A stretch of 64,000 nt of DNA from Gerris lacustris (taxonomy: Eukaryota > Arthropoda > Insecta > Hemiptera > Gerridae): contig OX578285.1 of assembly GCA_951217055.1 (NCBI GenBank), positions 54,128,024 through 54,192,023 of the forward strand, given 5' to 3'. Under the pieces are notes generated by a model that made no database searches, was not told the origin of the DNA, and saw only the letters and a list, made by a program, of their open reading frames with translations. Positions within the stretch are counted from its first letter, which is position 1, and every line of letters starts with the position of its first letter. A program made the position numbers and the translations under genes. Below, piece after piece: positions 25,054 through 36,480 of the stretch.

Positions 25054-26524
25054 CATGTAAACGTTAGTTTATTTTATTACCCTAAAAGGATCCACCACGA
25101 CACTATAAAATTATTACAAAGGGTACCTTTTTGGATTGGATTATGATACAGGACGTTAAAAAATATAGATACATTGATGATATTATAGGTAAAAGTTAGG
25201 CAAGGTTATATAAATAAAGAAATAATAAAAACAGATTCAGTTTACAGTTTTAAGAAAAGATGTATAATTGAAAATAAAAGATTATAAAAATGATGAGATT
25301 ATAAGAGTTTAATTAAAAATTATAATGAGCGGTTATAATAAGTTGATTTTAAGTTATGTAATAGTTTAAGTTATAAGTAATAGTTTGAGTTATAAGCAAT
25401 AGTTTAAGTTATAAGTTGATTCATAAAGAAGTAAATTTTAAGTTTAAATGATAATATGATATGCGAGTTGGTGTTGGTGAGTGTGATGAGGATCCAGAAA
25501 GCACCTCCTCCTCTGATATGGGATGAAGGGGCTCTGCCGTCTCAGCTCGTGAGGATGAATTCTGACCAATGCCGTGTTGAGTTGATGATAGCAAGATTGT
25601 TTCAGAAGTGTGTAGAGAGATGTTAGATGTTTTCTCTACCACTGTCTGGGCCAGACTGACTATTCCGGTAGCTTTAGTTAAGAAATTCTTAGTTTTATAT
25701 AAAAGTAAAAATAATAATTAGATTTAGTTTATTTTAATAAAGAGAAAAAATACTGAATCCGAGATGGATAATTAAATATAAAAGATAAGATTAAGATGAC
25801 AATAATCAGATTAACTAGGGACTTCCGCCCTAGGAGTTAAAAAGGAAGTGAAATGAAAACTGTACAAAACATAGTTAGTTGAAAGGAAAGCAGCTTGTAT
25901 TATGAGGTTATTTTCCTGCAAATATTTATGTGATTACAATTTTCTATGAAAGATAACAGTTCCTGAAAAATAAAGGATTTATCCCATTCCAAGTTAAGGT
26001 CAATCACCACCCGGAGCTAAATAATCCCAAGATCTTTATGCTTTCGCTTCTTATAATCCTAAGTTACCGATCCGTTAAGTAGAAGATACAAATAAAGATT
26101 ACAGTACTGCTTTTTCATTTTCATTTGGGAGAATATCACCATAAAAAGGAATGAAAGAGAGTTAGGATGAATGCTACCAGGCTTATTGAGTGTATAGTAT
26201 AATATTGTAAGGTAGTTGAGGCCGGAACTCCTAGAGGGGACTCGAGAGGAACATCGATATATCTCGAAGCTAAGTCGATAGTAAGTTTGAAACATCGACC
26301 CAAGACCAATTTTTTTGACACACATTCTCTCGGCGTTTCAACTGTACTCGATGTAAAGAATACATCCACGGTTAGTGTTGAGTGATTAGCAATTTTTTTT
26401 TCTTAAGTGAAACTTCTTTAGGCGCGGTAGAGTAAATTGGCTTGGATGACGCGAAATCGTGTAACGAAGTTTTTTTTTGTGTAACGAAGTTTACACAAAA
26501 AAAGTTTATTATTCACCGGTAAAA
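25054..26524. other. Intron sequence, no gene recognised
   Basis: A 73-codon - strand frame (25642-25421), rich in Ser/Glu, has no recognised domain. ATAGTTTAAGTTATAAGT-like text repeats imperfectly at 25362-25415. Confidence 0.4.
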
Positions 26525-26610
26525 AATATTTCACTTGGACGAGTCTCGATCCACCGACCTGTGATTCAGCAGGCATGAATGCTAACCATTGCACCACGGA
26601 GGTAGATAGG
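26525..26610 (-). repeat. tRNA-derived SINE head
   Basis: On the - strand: TACCTCCGTGGTGCAATGGTTAGCA (box A region in two halves), then GCCTG/CAGGT around an eight-base loop, then GGATCGAGACTC (box B). The stem and boxes are tRNA-like, but the loop is one base too long and there is no matching acceptor stem, so a SINE or tRNA pseudogene is preferred over a tRNA gene. Confidence 0.55.
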
Positions 26611-27290
26611 TACACGGAATTGGTATATAAGCGTAATATCACATACATTATAATAATGTAAATGTGGTTTTCATGTTTTTTCTTCATTATTTGCTAAAAT
26701 GTTATGAATATATTTTATTAATTGAAATTATCTTTCTTTGAGAAGTTATCTGACTGCGGCGGCATTGTAAACTCTTGTTTATAAATATGTATGTTGCGTA
26801 TTAATAAATTATTTATATAATATGCATTACTTAAATAAGGTTTATTGTGCAATTTATTATTAAGTAATAACAATTCTAGTGTTTTCTTTATCTTGGAACC
26901 AACAAATCCTCATTTCAATGAACATAGTATATAAGTGGAGCAATTTGATTTGATATACGAGTAACATAGAGTTACTGCTTCTTCTAGAAACGATTTAATC
27001 TCTTTTATGTACATGGTATATTTATATAATTATATTATGTATTAATATGTAGGAGAGAACATAATATCAACTGTTTTTGATTAAATACATACTTGTCTTC
27101 CTTACAGAGCATATAGAATTGTTTAGCTAGAGGTGCCATTTCCCCGAATCTTAACTTTAGGTCTATGTTTAATTTTCTTCTTTCTTTACTTATTTTTGTG
27201 TAACCCTGAGAAATAACTTTAAGTTACATACTGTATTATTAGGCGTTTCATTTATACTTTCTTTCTTCTTTATTCGCTAAAATGTTATGA
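26611..27290. other. Intron sequence, no gene recognised
   Basis: AT-rich. The text ATTCGCTAAAATGTTATGAATA just before repeat D2 (27272-27293) resembles 26689-26710 (TTTGCTAAAATGTTATGAATA), about 580 bases upstream, so D2 sits next to a small duplication. Confidence 0.45.
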
Positions 27291-27870
27291 ATAGTACATT
27301 ACGCGTCGAGTGCGGAAAGTAGCATTTTGCATGCGAGTGTGGAGTTTGCACCCGAGTGATAGCGAGGGTAGTAAAACCACACGAGCAATGCAAAATGCCG
27401 TTTTCGCACGAGTTGCGTACCGAGTTATCTACGATTGTTAGATTTAAATAATAAATACAGAAACAAATAAACTTGCTGTATGTAAGTTCGTATCTCTTCT
27501 CTTGATAAAGATGGCATTAATCTTGAGTTGTATTTTTTGCCGAATTAATTATTTCTGGAGGAGTATTATTCTCTACATTTTCGTCAAAGCCACTTGATTC
27601 ATTCATTGTTTTTCACTAAAAACTCGATTAAACAGTTAGTTTAATAAAAGAATAGCAAATTAGTTTTGTTAAATGTAAACAAACTCGCTAATCGTGCGTA
27701 AAGCTGAAGAATTCCTCTTCTTTACCGCGCTAGCGTGGTAAAGAAGAGGAATTCTTCAGAACTATGAGACGCGGATGCGCAATGAATACAAGTACGTAAA
27801 TAATAACTTTCTACCCATCTAAACAGAGATATAATGTTTATATTTCGTATCAATCGTAGATAAAATATTT
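27291..27870 (-). repeat. Dispersed repeat D, copy D2
   Basis: Uninterrupted copy of about 580 bases. It contains a perfect 23-bp hairpin at 27704-27759. On the - strand an ATG at about 27606 starts MNESSGFDENVENNTPPEI, comparable to MSDLRDYDENEENNTPPEI in D3, but here the frame is broken after about 25 codons. One end is rich in short inverted motifs around GCAAAATG/CATTTTGC. Confidence 0.75.
27704..27759. repeat. Perfect 23-bp hairpin in D2
   Basis: CTGAAGAATTCCTCTTCTTT plus ACC pairs exactly with GGTAAAGAAGAGGAATTCTT plus CAG around a 10-base loop GCGCTAGCGT, which is itself partly self-complementary. Confidence 0.92.
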
Positions 27871-28125
27871 TATTTATCAATTAAATTCCACGTAACCATT
27901 TCTTAATCCTGAAATAATAAAATCGTCTACAAATGCAAAGAGAGCAATGCATAAAATCAACTGTTTCTAGAACTTAAGTTTCACTTCTAAAGCTAGAGTC
28001 TCACACATATTTTTTTACAATAACATTTTTCTTCCTATTGTTAATTTTGGATAAAAATCGATATATCAATGACACGATATTTTCAGTTCATCATTATTAT
28101 AAATACATATGCTGTTTTGTTTCAG

Positions 28126-28209
28126 TACTACGGCGCTCATAACATGGTGCTAGCTCCGGCCACAGTCACCTACGCCACCGTGCATCAACAGGGCATGTAC
28201 AGCGTGTGA
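28126..28209 (+). CDS. Dop1R2: Dopamine receptor exon 3 (C-terminal end)
   Basis: Acceptor TTTTGTTTCAG at 28115-28125; the exon joins exon 2 in phase 0 and adds YYGAHNMVLAPATVTYATV and a final HQQGMYSV before TGA 28207-28209. Codon composition is strongly coding-like (GC third positions) compared with the flanking AT-rich DNA. The tail is not clearly like Drosophila DAMB, so the link to exon 2 rests on phase, strand and composition. The 3' half of the exon and its stop codon lie in a 98-bp tandem duplication. A possible poly(A) signal ATTAAA is at 28571-28576. Confidence 0.65.
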   Translation, partial: YYGAHNMVLAPATVTYATVHQQGMYSV

Positions 28210-28412
28210 GACCACCGAACGTCGTACGTGGCTTTAACTCCCAACGTGGTGCTCCGGCCACAGTCACCTACGCCACCGTGCATCAACAGGGCATGTACAG
28301 CGTATGAGACCACCGAACGTCGTACGTGGCTTTAACTCCCAACGTGGTGCTCCGGCCACAGTCACCTACACCACCTTAAAACCACCAAACCTCGTATGTG
28401 GCTCTAACGAGA
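28153..28412 (+). repeat. 98-bp tandem duplication over the end of exon 3
   Basis: Unit 1 is 28153-28250 and unit 2 is 28251-28348; they differ by one base (GCGTGTGAG against GCGTATGAG). Unit 3 starts at 28349, lacks about 27 internal bases and is more divergent. Each unit holds part of the last exon and the stop. Since 98 is not a multiple of three, the copies cannot simply extend the frame. Confidence 0.9.
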
Positions 28413-28570
28413 CAATAATGGGTATCGGGTGTCAACCATGTATAGTGATAATTGACCGAGGAAACGACTCTACAAGAAACTATCCATCTATACTTTATGT
28501 GTAACTGTATCATATCTTATGTATTTCTCGTTTGTAATTCCTCGGTTTTTTTTGTTATTTTTCTATTTAA

Positions 28571-28576
28571 ATTAAA
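28571..28576 (+). promoter_or_regulatory. Possible poly(A) signal of the receptor gene
   Basis: ATTAAA, the commonest variant hexamer, about 360 bases after the stop. No downstream element was checked. Confidence 0.3.
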
Positions 28577-29184
28577 TTTAAAATTATTTTTAATTTCTTA
28601 TACATATAATGATGAGACATGTTGACTAAAGCCGTCGAAACAAATTAGGCACTCAGGAAAGAAAAATCAAATAATAGAAACATGGGGTACAGGGTACACG
28701 CTAAAACATGTTTTACCCTCATGGGGTTAAGTGGTTTTTTGTTGAATTAAAACAAATTTGGTTATTTTAAAGTAATAGTTAGGTAGATTTAATAAAAAGC
28801 GTTTTGTTGAAGGAGTTACGTATGTTTAACAATATGTATAGTAAATTTTACCCTTTGCATAATTAAAAGTCACTCTTGCCAATCCATATATTGATATTAC
28901 CTAACTTGTGGGTTAAAAGTACTAAGTTTGGTAAATTTAACCCTCTTAGTTTTGTTAGGATAATCCGACATTAAATTGGTACCACCTACTATAGGATTTA
29001 TTAATTTTAACATAACCTTTTGTTTATATTTATAAAACAAAAGGGTGAACTTTAAATATTATCTGACGGGAGAGTTTTACATTTCTATTGGGCAAAATCA
29101 ACCCAAATATTACTTAGAATCCAAGAAATAAACGTCAAAAAAATGTTATCTCACCTTTTCGGCTGAATGTTGTTGTTTTATTTA
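28577..29184. other. Intergenic, no gene recognised
   Basis: AT-rich with scattered TTTACCCT and GGGTTAA motifs. Nothing coding. Confidence 0.45.
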
Positions 29185-29303
29185 GGGGAAACGTCGATGT
29201 TGTTGTACCATTATCCTATAAAAAACAGAGTGATATGCCCGGTATTTGAGCCCACGACCTCTCGAGTTGAATTTGTTGCTACTACGTCCACGGGCACCGA
29301 GGC
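29185..29303 (-). repeat. SINE family S, copy S1
   Basis: The - strand head is GAGCCTCGGTGCCCGTGGACGTAG, a tRNA-like box A region; then GAGAGGTCGTGGGCTCAAATACC, box B-like; the tail runs to CAACAACATCGACGTTTCC. A second copy with the same order is at 55270-55389. Confidence 0.7.
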
Positions 29304-30454
29304 TCGTTAAAAATCATTAGTTACATATCATACTAGTAATCCTTTCATGTTTGACGTACCACACGAGGTCCCGATGACTAATAATAATATATCATACTCG
29401 TTTCAATTATCGAGGAGCGGGGAGCGTTTGACGTCACGAGGACCTCTTAGACGCGCCGTCGAGTCTGATTATAAATTTTCTCATTTTTCGAGCCCACATT
29501 ACCCTCGTCAGTCTGGTTTATTTTTTTTACTTCGTAGCCTCTCCATCTCATAATTTGTATTTCTAATTTGTGAGTTAGCAGATCCCCCGTCGTGATTTTA
29601 TTTGTAATTTCGTCATAATTACCTCATAAAAAATGATTAGATAGGTTGTTAGAAGATGTTAGATAAGCTATTACACCTTTCTGCGGTCGCTGATAAAATT
29701 TGATTTTGAACTCGCTTAAATAAAAATAAAATATTATATTATGTTCTCCTTTTTTGAAGCCCCTTATTTATAAATATATTTCGTCCCTTGTTTTCTACCT
29801 CGGCGAGTATTTTTTACACGTCTGATGCCTGTACGCTTGAAAAAGTCGCTCGAGCTGGATCGAAATGTTGGATTCTTTTTTTTTGTAAGTTTATATTCAT
29901 TTCACTTGTTAAGTTTAGTTGGCGCTGGTGTTGACGGGGAAAATTTCTCTCGCCAAAAACTCGTACGTCGACCGCAGACGATTTCCTCCCTTCACTGCAG
30001 TCAGTCATTATTATCAGAGCCATTTTTTTAAAACTATTCCATGTTTAACAGTGGTTCTGGATTATCCTTGTGGTAGTAGGGAACTTGAAATGGAGTATTC
30101 ATTTCGTACTGTAGAGTGAATCTGTTGTTGTTAAAATTGAGGTTTAATCATCAAACGGATAGAAATCACCTTTTAAATACAACTTGACGTTACGGAGATT
30201 GAAATAACCAAAAAGACTCGAAGACTTGTGCATTTTACTTCTATAGGTCGGTTTGAGAGGCCAGAATTATAAAACAAGGTTGTTCAAAATTGATCGATAG
30301 ATTTCCCGACCAAAATTGTCGGTCGCTCACAGAAAGTTGAAGATAGAAATGACATTCCCAGCTTCGAAGAGGTATTGTCCCTTTAGAACATTATAATTAC
30401 ATTTTGACTGAAAACTGAAATGAACGCTTACAGCAGGTAGGCTTGGGCTGTGTC
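29304..30454. other. Intergenic, no gene recognised
   Basis: 29347-30119 is somewhat GC-richer and has overlapping frames of about 60-70 codons on both strands (for example 29347-29553 and 29825-30031), none with a recognisable domain. Confidence 0.35.
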
Positions 30455-30890
30455 TTTGAAAGATAAAATGGGTGTCCAAAAGTCGCCTCGGTCTTGAAGG
30501 AAATATTTAAAGAGTTGACGCCACACTATCGGCATACTGATCTCGGCATAGAGCTTTATCATTCAAGTTTGAATATGTTTTCAAAGATCTGGGAATTATT
30601 TATTATTCTGCGCATTCGGGTCTAAGGGTCACCATGGTTGAAAGATTTAACAGGACTCTCAAATCGAAGATGTATAAACAATTTATCCTTACCGGGACGT
30701 ACAATGGAACCAATATGCTACCTGCTTTGGTCAAACAATATAATGATACCGTGCCTCAAGCATAAACATGAAACCACGTGACATCACTCTTTTAACTTTA
30801 CTCGATCCTCACAGCAAACGAAAAATAAAATCAAAGCCTCCTTGATTATCAGTCGGCGACAAGGTTAGAATCTCAAAGCATGCAAATATT
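30455..30890 (+). pseudogene. Polinton/Maverick-like integrase remnant
   Basis: Pieces in two frames: AWAVSLKDK, then LGIELYHS, then VERFNRTLKSKMY, LPALVKQYNDTV and VGDKVRISKHANIF. This is the ending of an rve-type integrase core plus the C-terminal chromodomain-like start, in the form seen in Polinton (Maverick) elements. Two or more frameshifts and in-frame stops are present, and nothing else of such an element is nearby. It ends at the edge of a LINE remnant on the other strand. Superfamily inferred from the KSKMY...LVKQYN wording; other integrases are possible. Confidence 0.6.
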
Positions 30891-31850
30891 TTTTCGAAAC
30901 GATTTGCGGCCAATTTAAGGTGGAAGCAATGGCATCGACAATGCGATGACACTTTTGGATGGTGGAGTGGTGAGCACTTAAGCCAAACTGATGGTCAGGT
31001 ATGAATGATTCGAGTATGGGAAGGAGTATACTGAGATGGAGCTTTTCTAGGACCTTTCCCATTAATGGGAGGAGGTTTAGAGGTCGATAGGATGTTGGCA
31101 GACGAGGAGACTTAGATGGTTTAGGAATAATTATTATAGTGGCGAATTTCTATTGGGTTTGAAAGTAAGTTGTTTTAAGGACAGAGCAAACGTTTCGTAA
31201 TAGCTGTTTTCCGATGGTGGAAATAAATTATTATTATTATATTAATAGTTAAATGTGTATGTAAGGAAAAGGGTGCCCTTTTTTTAGGAAGCTGTTTAAG
31301 GATTTCGGAGGTAATAAGGACGTAATCAGGAGCTTTTGTGACGAAAGGTGTTTAATACGAGAACAGTAATGGATATCAGCCAGCAGGTGTTTAATCAGTA
31401 AAGGATATATGAGGGATTAATTGCTTGTTAAGTTGTTATTAAAAGTTTGTAAGGTGTAAGGCAAAGACTTCAACCTTTTCAATTTCAGACTTTGCCCAGG
31501 AGTTATCAGGATTTAGAATAGGAGAAGGGATAAATAAAGGGGACGATAAATAAAGATTGGGCGGATTCCCCTTTTTGCACATTGGTGACATTCCGCACCT
31601 TAAACTCAAGTGCTTCAAGTTCAAGGAGGAGTAGAGTGGTGAAGATGGCGTATTACCACCCTGTAAACCTTTTCCTCTTTCGTCTGAAAGGTGTGAAAGG
31701 TCACATGTTCAGAGCGTAGAGAGCGAACGGCATTCTTGTAGCCTTCAATTGATTTGCAAAGAATAAAACCGTCGTGAGGGCTGTCTGTAGCTGTCTTGTT
31801 TAGATATATTAATGTTTTAGATCTATGGCGTTTCTTTCTTTGACCCAAAG
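30891..31850 (-). pseudogene. Jockey-like LINE with large internal deletion
   Basis: On the - strand: an ORF1-type fragment at 31848-31621, ending YRVVIRHLHHSTPP (start of the PRE_C2HC-type domain). It continues in shifted frames through KVRNVTNVQKG, then EIEKVEVFALHLTNF (a pre-RT motif of ORF2) at 31480-31440, then IIIPKPSKSPRLPTSYRPL and MGKVLEKLHLSILLPILESF (RT fingers) at about 31140-31000, and HQFGLSAHHSTIQKCHRIVD. Endonuclease and the catalytic RT motif are missing. Confidence 0.7.
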
Positions 31851-32494
31851 TATTTTCATTTCATTATGTGTGAGAGCTATTTGTTTACCTCCAGAAGGTT
31901 GCCAGGTGACCATGGAGATAAGAGAACACCCTACTATGCTCCGAACAGTTCCAGAACAGCTTTCTCTATTTAATTAAAAATAGCTAAAACTAAAACTTAA
32001 ACTAAAACTATTTAAAATAATAACTGAAAACACTTCCCATTAGAATAAAACTTTGAAAGAAAACAATACACTACACCACTTGGTAAAAAAAAAAACTTTA
32101 ACTTTAAAATAGTAGTTAAAGTGAGAGCCGATGTGTTTGCTTTGAACTCTGGCACGAGACTGAATTTCTCGTATTTTTATAAGTTAATAATTGGTTGTTT
32201 TGACTGAGATTTTGTGGTACCACTTCATAACTATGACTAGAGAGGTTAAATGAAAAGTAACACAACATTAGTGTCTCCACAATTTTATATTAATTATAGT
32301 AAATTGTTTACTTTTGTAAACTCGTAAATTCTTGTTTTCAGTTGTCCAAATTTAACGAATTTCTTTTTCTTTTTTTTTTTACACATACAACTTTTTATTC
32401 CTTTTTACAGATTTTTCAATGTAAAATACTTATATATGTAATCCTTTTTTTATTGTACTTCAAAAATATGATTATTTAATTATTATATTTAAAT
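31851..32494. other. Intergenic, no gene recognised
   Basis: AT-rich sequence without assignable frames. Confidence 0.4.
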
Positions 32495-32790
32495 ATACAG
32501 CTAACTTTTTACTTTTTTAATAAAACTTGAAACTTATTAATAAATAACATTTAAAAAACAACAAATGATTTGGAGCATAGTAATATTTTGCGGAAACCTG
32601 GTTGTAACGTATCTTTTCATTTTTTTTATATAATAAAAGAAAAATATTTCATTTTTATATTAAATTTATTTTATATATATATTAATCTAAAATTATAGTT
32701 TTGCTATAGTTATAGTTGTTATAGTTTTGTTTTGTTATCTTATGCCTTGCATTTAGTACTTACTTTAGTATTATGGATTATTTTTATTAT
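32495..32790 (+). repeat. Dispersed repeat G, copy 1
   Basis: Matches the reverse complement of 38040-38310, with shared landmarks AAACCTGGTTGTAACnTAT and GCCTTGCATTTAGTACTTA. The copies are diverged and inverted. Class unknown. Confidence 0.7.
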
Positions 32791-33337
32791 TATATATTGT
32801 TGGGTGTTAATTAATTTGTATTAGTTAATTGGCGGGAATATTTATTTGTAACTTTTGATCTTTATTTTTAACTTTGTAATTGTTTTTTAATTTGCTAAAA
32901 CTGCTGATTGGAACTTTTTTATATCTTTAGAGTCTGTTATAAAATTGATAGATTTATCGGAGGTAGCAATATATGTGGCTTCTCGATAATTCTTTCTGTT
33001 GAATTTTTCTTTGTCAATTTGGTGCTTTTCTCTGGTTGTATGGCTGTTTTCCTGTTTTTAGATTGAATATCATTATAATGTTGCTTAATTCTATTTTCTA
33101 AGTTTTGTGTGGTAACGCCCTATATATACACTATGGGTATAGTTTAAAAATAAACCCTTTTTTTTTTTCATACCATATAGTAAATATTTTTCTGTTCTGC
33201 TCTCTTATTAGTGTTATTCAGGGTCCGTCTGAAAGAAAGCATGTTTTTCAAAATGCTAGTAGTTCGAGTGGGATGGTCCTAAAGAGGTGGGGGAGGACTC
33301 GTTGGAAAAAAGAGAAGTGCAAGTATCAGTATAAACC
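32791..33337. other. Intergenic, no gene recognised
   Basis: AT-rich; its end runs into the mariner-like remnant and may be that element's 5' region. Confidence 0.4.
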
Positions 33338-34150
33338 ATGGTGTGGAATGAGCAACATCGCGTGTTATCGCAGCGAGATTTTCCAAGCCATTTTCAGATT
33401 CCACATCGTGGGACGATTCCTGACAGTAATACGATCTTAAGATGGATTTCCACATTTAATAAAACAGGTACAGTGATGAAACAAAAAAACCTATTGGGCG
33501 AAATCGGACGACTAGGATCCTTGAAAACGTGGAGGGAGAGTTAGGGTGGATACTATACGGAGCCCCAACCGTTCTGTTCATTTGCGCACCGCTTTTCTTG
33601 GGATTAATAAATCAACGGGGCGTCGGATCTTAAAAAAGGTCTTATCGTTTCACCCATACAAAATTTAAGTTTGGCAAGAATTGTTGCATGGCGATTACTA
33701 ACACCGTGTTAATTTCGCACAGCTAATGAGCGAGTTTATGGACAACAATGATGACATGATTTTGTTTATGAGTGACGAGGCTCATTTTCACCTAAACGGA
33801 TATGATAATGAACAGAATTTTCGCCACTGGTCCCCAACGAATCCTCAAATGTTGCATGAGGTTCCCTTGCACAACCCTAAAACACAGTTCGGTGTGCACT
33901 CGGCCTAGCGCAAATTATTGGTACTTATTTATTTATTTTTTTTTTTCAGTAAAATAGGGAAACGACCACTCAATTCAGATCGTTACATCAAAATGCTAAA
34001 AAACATTTTCCTGAGCTTCACCGTCGACGTGTCTGTATTAGAAGAGTGTGGTTTCAGCAAAATGGGGCTGCGTCACACACAGCTCGTGCCTTGATTGGAA
34101 GCCAAAATTCCCTGGACGTCTCATTTCGAGCTTTAGGGACATTCCTCCCC
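33338..34150 (+). pseudogene. Mariner-like (DUF4817-type) transposase remnant
   Basis: Starts with ATG, MVWNEQHRVLS, then HRGTIPDSNTILRWISTFNK: the helix-turn-helix end typical of this insect transposase type, joined directly to the start by a deletion. After frame breaks, MSEFMDNNDDMILFMSDEAH at 33726 carries the first catalytic Asp region. The next part is NSDRYIKMLKNIFL, then a shifted frame with VWFQQNGAASHTAR. Asn stands where the second catalytic Asp (QQDGA) is expected. The final DDE Asp region is lost in a C-tract near 34150. Inactive. Confidence 0.75.
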
Positions 34151-34424
34151 CCCCCCCCCCCTTTCTTATATTGCCATGGTAAATGAAATATCTTTATTCT
34201 TTTTGTAAAAAATAGTAGGTGTTTTATTTTTGGAACGAAGTTCCTTATGGCACGTTACAGCGCCTGGAGCTTGGAAGTGAATCCGAAAAAAAGACCGCCA
34301 CAAAACCAACTGACACGAAATCGACCGATGACAATAATTTGAGTAAATGATGACCGATTTAGTTGAAATTGGTACACATGTTCATTTGATCAATGCCCAG
34401 GACGAGTTTGTTGGACAAGGTTAT

Positions 34425-35060
34425 CCGCCCAAGCCTTCGCACGCAACGCTCGCTTAAACGTAAGCTTCAAATTTAAAATTGGAATTTTAGGACGGGAAAA
34501 AATTCTAACTTCGTCTAATTAATGAGACAAACAACTTTTTTAAATAAATTTGTTTAGTAAAACAAACACGACACTGCTATGAAGTGTTAAAGACCTAAAC
34601 GTTTAAAGTAGAGAAAACAATGTTTCTACCGATATCTTACGTTCTAATGTAAACGATTTTAATAAAACCTCATACACATCGTCTAATTTACAATTGAAAC
34701 AGGCATGTACAATTTCAACCTGTTACAAGCAGAAGTTTTTGTTTTGTGAAGTAATATATTTTATAATATTTTAAATGGAGTAGGCGTGAGGGTTAGGGAA
34801 TAGTCCTGTTCACTTACTACTCAGCTCTGTACTACAATCATTCTCTTTAACTATCAACTCATCATGATTAACTATTTTCTCAATATTTATTGCAAGACTC
34901 GCTTCAATAATAAAAAATGATTTTCTTTAAATTTGGCATTTACTCCGTTAAGTACAATAAATAGTTAGTTACTTTTTTCTAACTCTGTCATGTATAAGCA
35001 GTAAGCATCGTATGCTCACCAGTGTGATTTTATAATTTATGTTAATAATTATAAATCGTA
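34425..35060 (+). repeat. Dispersed repeat H, copy H1
   Basis: Matches 45640-46345 over its length: CGCAACGCTCGC, TTGGAATTTTAGGACG, GACAAACAACTTTTTT, CTATGAAGTGTTAAAGA, GAAACAGGC, TCTTTAACTATCAACTCATCAT, and AGTGTGATTTTAT near the end. Landmarks are in the same order in both copies. No protein found. H1 runs directly into repeat A3. Confidence 0.8.
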
Positions 35061-35068
35061 ATTTATGT

Positions 35069-35310
35069 TCTTTTCGATGTATTTATATGTTTGTAGTCCG
35101 GTTCAGTGGAAAAAAAAACTTTATCAGAAGTTTGTTTATGTGTTTTGAGAATATAAGAACCTTAGGATAGTTCAAAGTAAGCTTTTTAGCATTTTAAAAA
35201 ACTTCATAAATTGGGTACTTCTTAAACAATACAGTGTTGCCTGCTGACCCTCGCTGTGTGCTGACTAGCACACACTTGACCTGTTTATTATTATTATTAT
35301 TATTATTATA
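35069..35310 (+). repeat. Repeat A, 5'-truncated copy A3
   Basis: Keeps only the last 240 bases of family A, from CTTTTCGATGTATTTATATG to the TGTGTGCT/AGCACACA hairpin and CTTGACCTG, and ends in (TTA)n. 5' truncation plus a simple-repeat tail is what target-primed retroposition gives. Confidence 0.8.
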
Positions 35311-35339
35311 AGATCATCGTATTTTTTAGGTTTTTTTTT

Positions 35340-36480
35340 TTAGTTAATTTATGATTTGGGTTAAGAGTTCTTTGAGAAAAATTCCACTGAGATTACTGGA
35401 TATGGAGCTACCCAACTGTTCAGGAGTATAATATGAACTATTATTGAACTGAAAGTAATTGTTATGCAAATTAATTATAACATTTCTAGGGATGTGTTTT
35501 TACATTTAACCAGGGCCGTAACTACCACCGGGGCAACCGGGGCAGTGCCCAGGGTCCTACCCCGATCCTACGGCCCTATTTGAATTTCAATGGGCAAAAC
35601 GAAATAATGTGAATTTTAAAATCCGTTTATCAAAAAAATTCGTTTGAGGAAGGAATAATTATGGACCATTATTAAACGGTTCTTTTGAAACTAGGGGGCA
35701 GCTAGACATTTACAGAAAAAGATTCAATATTTTCACGCACTAGGGGCCCCATGACAAACGTAGTTCACCAGTAAGTTTTTTGAGGACTATTACACAGTGA
35801 ACTAACGAAAAACTCTGACGCTTACTCAATATAATGTTTACCTTTATCAGAGTTTTTTCTTTAAACTGTTACGAAGAGATCGAATAAATAAGTTATATAT
35901 GTATTTATGTAGTAGCCTAACAAAATTAACCAGGAGGGCAGGAGGTAGGTGAGGATTTAGCTATAGCATAGAGACTAAATTAGACATTTTCGATTTTGGG
36001 TTTTGGGTCATGTGCAAAATAAAATACTATAGATGTTGGTAAATTTGACCTCTAGAATGCATTAAAACACTTTTGGGGCGTTATTTTTAAAAAAAAATCC
36101 GGGGGAGGACCCCCGAACCCCCCTTTTTCTGAAGGGGGGGGGGGGTTATCCCCTCGACACCACGAAGGGCCCCCAGCATAATCTTGTCCTAGGGCCCCCA
36201 AGATTGTAGTTACGGCCCTGCATTTAACATTTGTGTATGGGTATATTTGGTCCCATTTGCTTCGTATGATTTTGTAAACATCTTGAAGAAGTATACTTGT
36301 GAATAGGGTTTTAATATCAAGTAAAACTATTTGTTCATCACAGTTAACTATTTTACATTTTGTAAAACTTGTTTTACATCTATTGTGTTCTTATAATCAA
36401 TTTCCAATTTTTCAATTCTTCTATCAATTTAAAAAAAGGACTCTAAATATATAAGTAAGTACAACAGCCGTACTTCAGCC
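35340..36480 (-). pseudogene. Penelope-like reverse transcriptase remnant, split by a hAT MITE
   Basis: On the - strand, 36480-36221 gives RIEKLEIDYKNT, then LLDIKTLFTSILLQDVYKII and SKWDQIYPYTN. This fits the 'DVVSLFTNIP' region of Penelope RT. The frame resumes beyond the MITE at 35500-35340 with FQFNNSSYYTPEQLGSSISS and NLSGIFLKEL, the block that in intact elements is FxFNNxxYxQxxGTPMGSPLSPI. The catalytic Asp region of motif A appears as LLDIKTLF. Several indels are present. Confidence 0.6.
35511..36220. mobile_element. hAT-type MITE
   Basis: Terminal inverted repeats CAGGGCCGTAACTAC and GTAGTTACGGCCCTG at exact ends, flanked by an exact 8-bp duplication CATTTAAC (35503-35510 and 36221-36228). 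Both are hallmarks of hAT elements. 710 bp, no transposase; contains C and G tracts around 36100-36150. The intact duplication suggests a younger insertion than the Penelope remnant it splits. Confidence 0.92.

Noticed and set aside
26525..26610. Functional tRNA gene
   Set aside because: The anticodon-like loop has eight bases and there is no acceptor stem; a SINE head fits better.
28304..28504. 66-codon open frame after receptor exon 3
   Set aside because: It reads duplicated exon-3 sequence out of frame and has no independent support.
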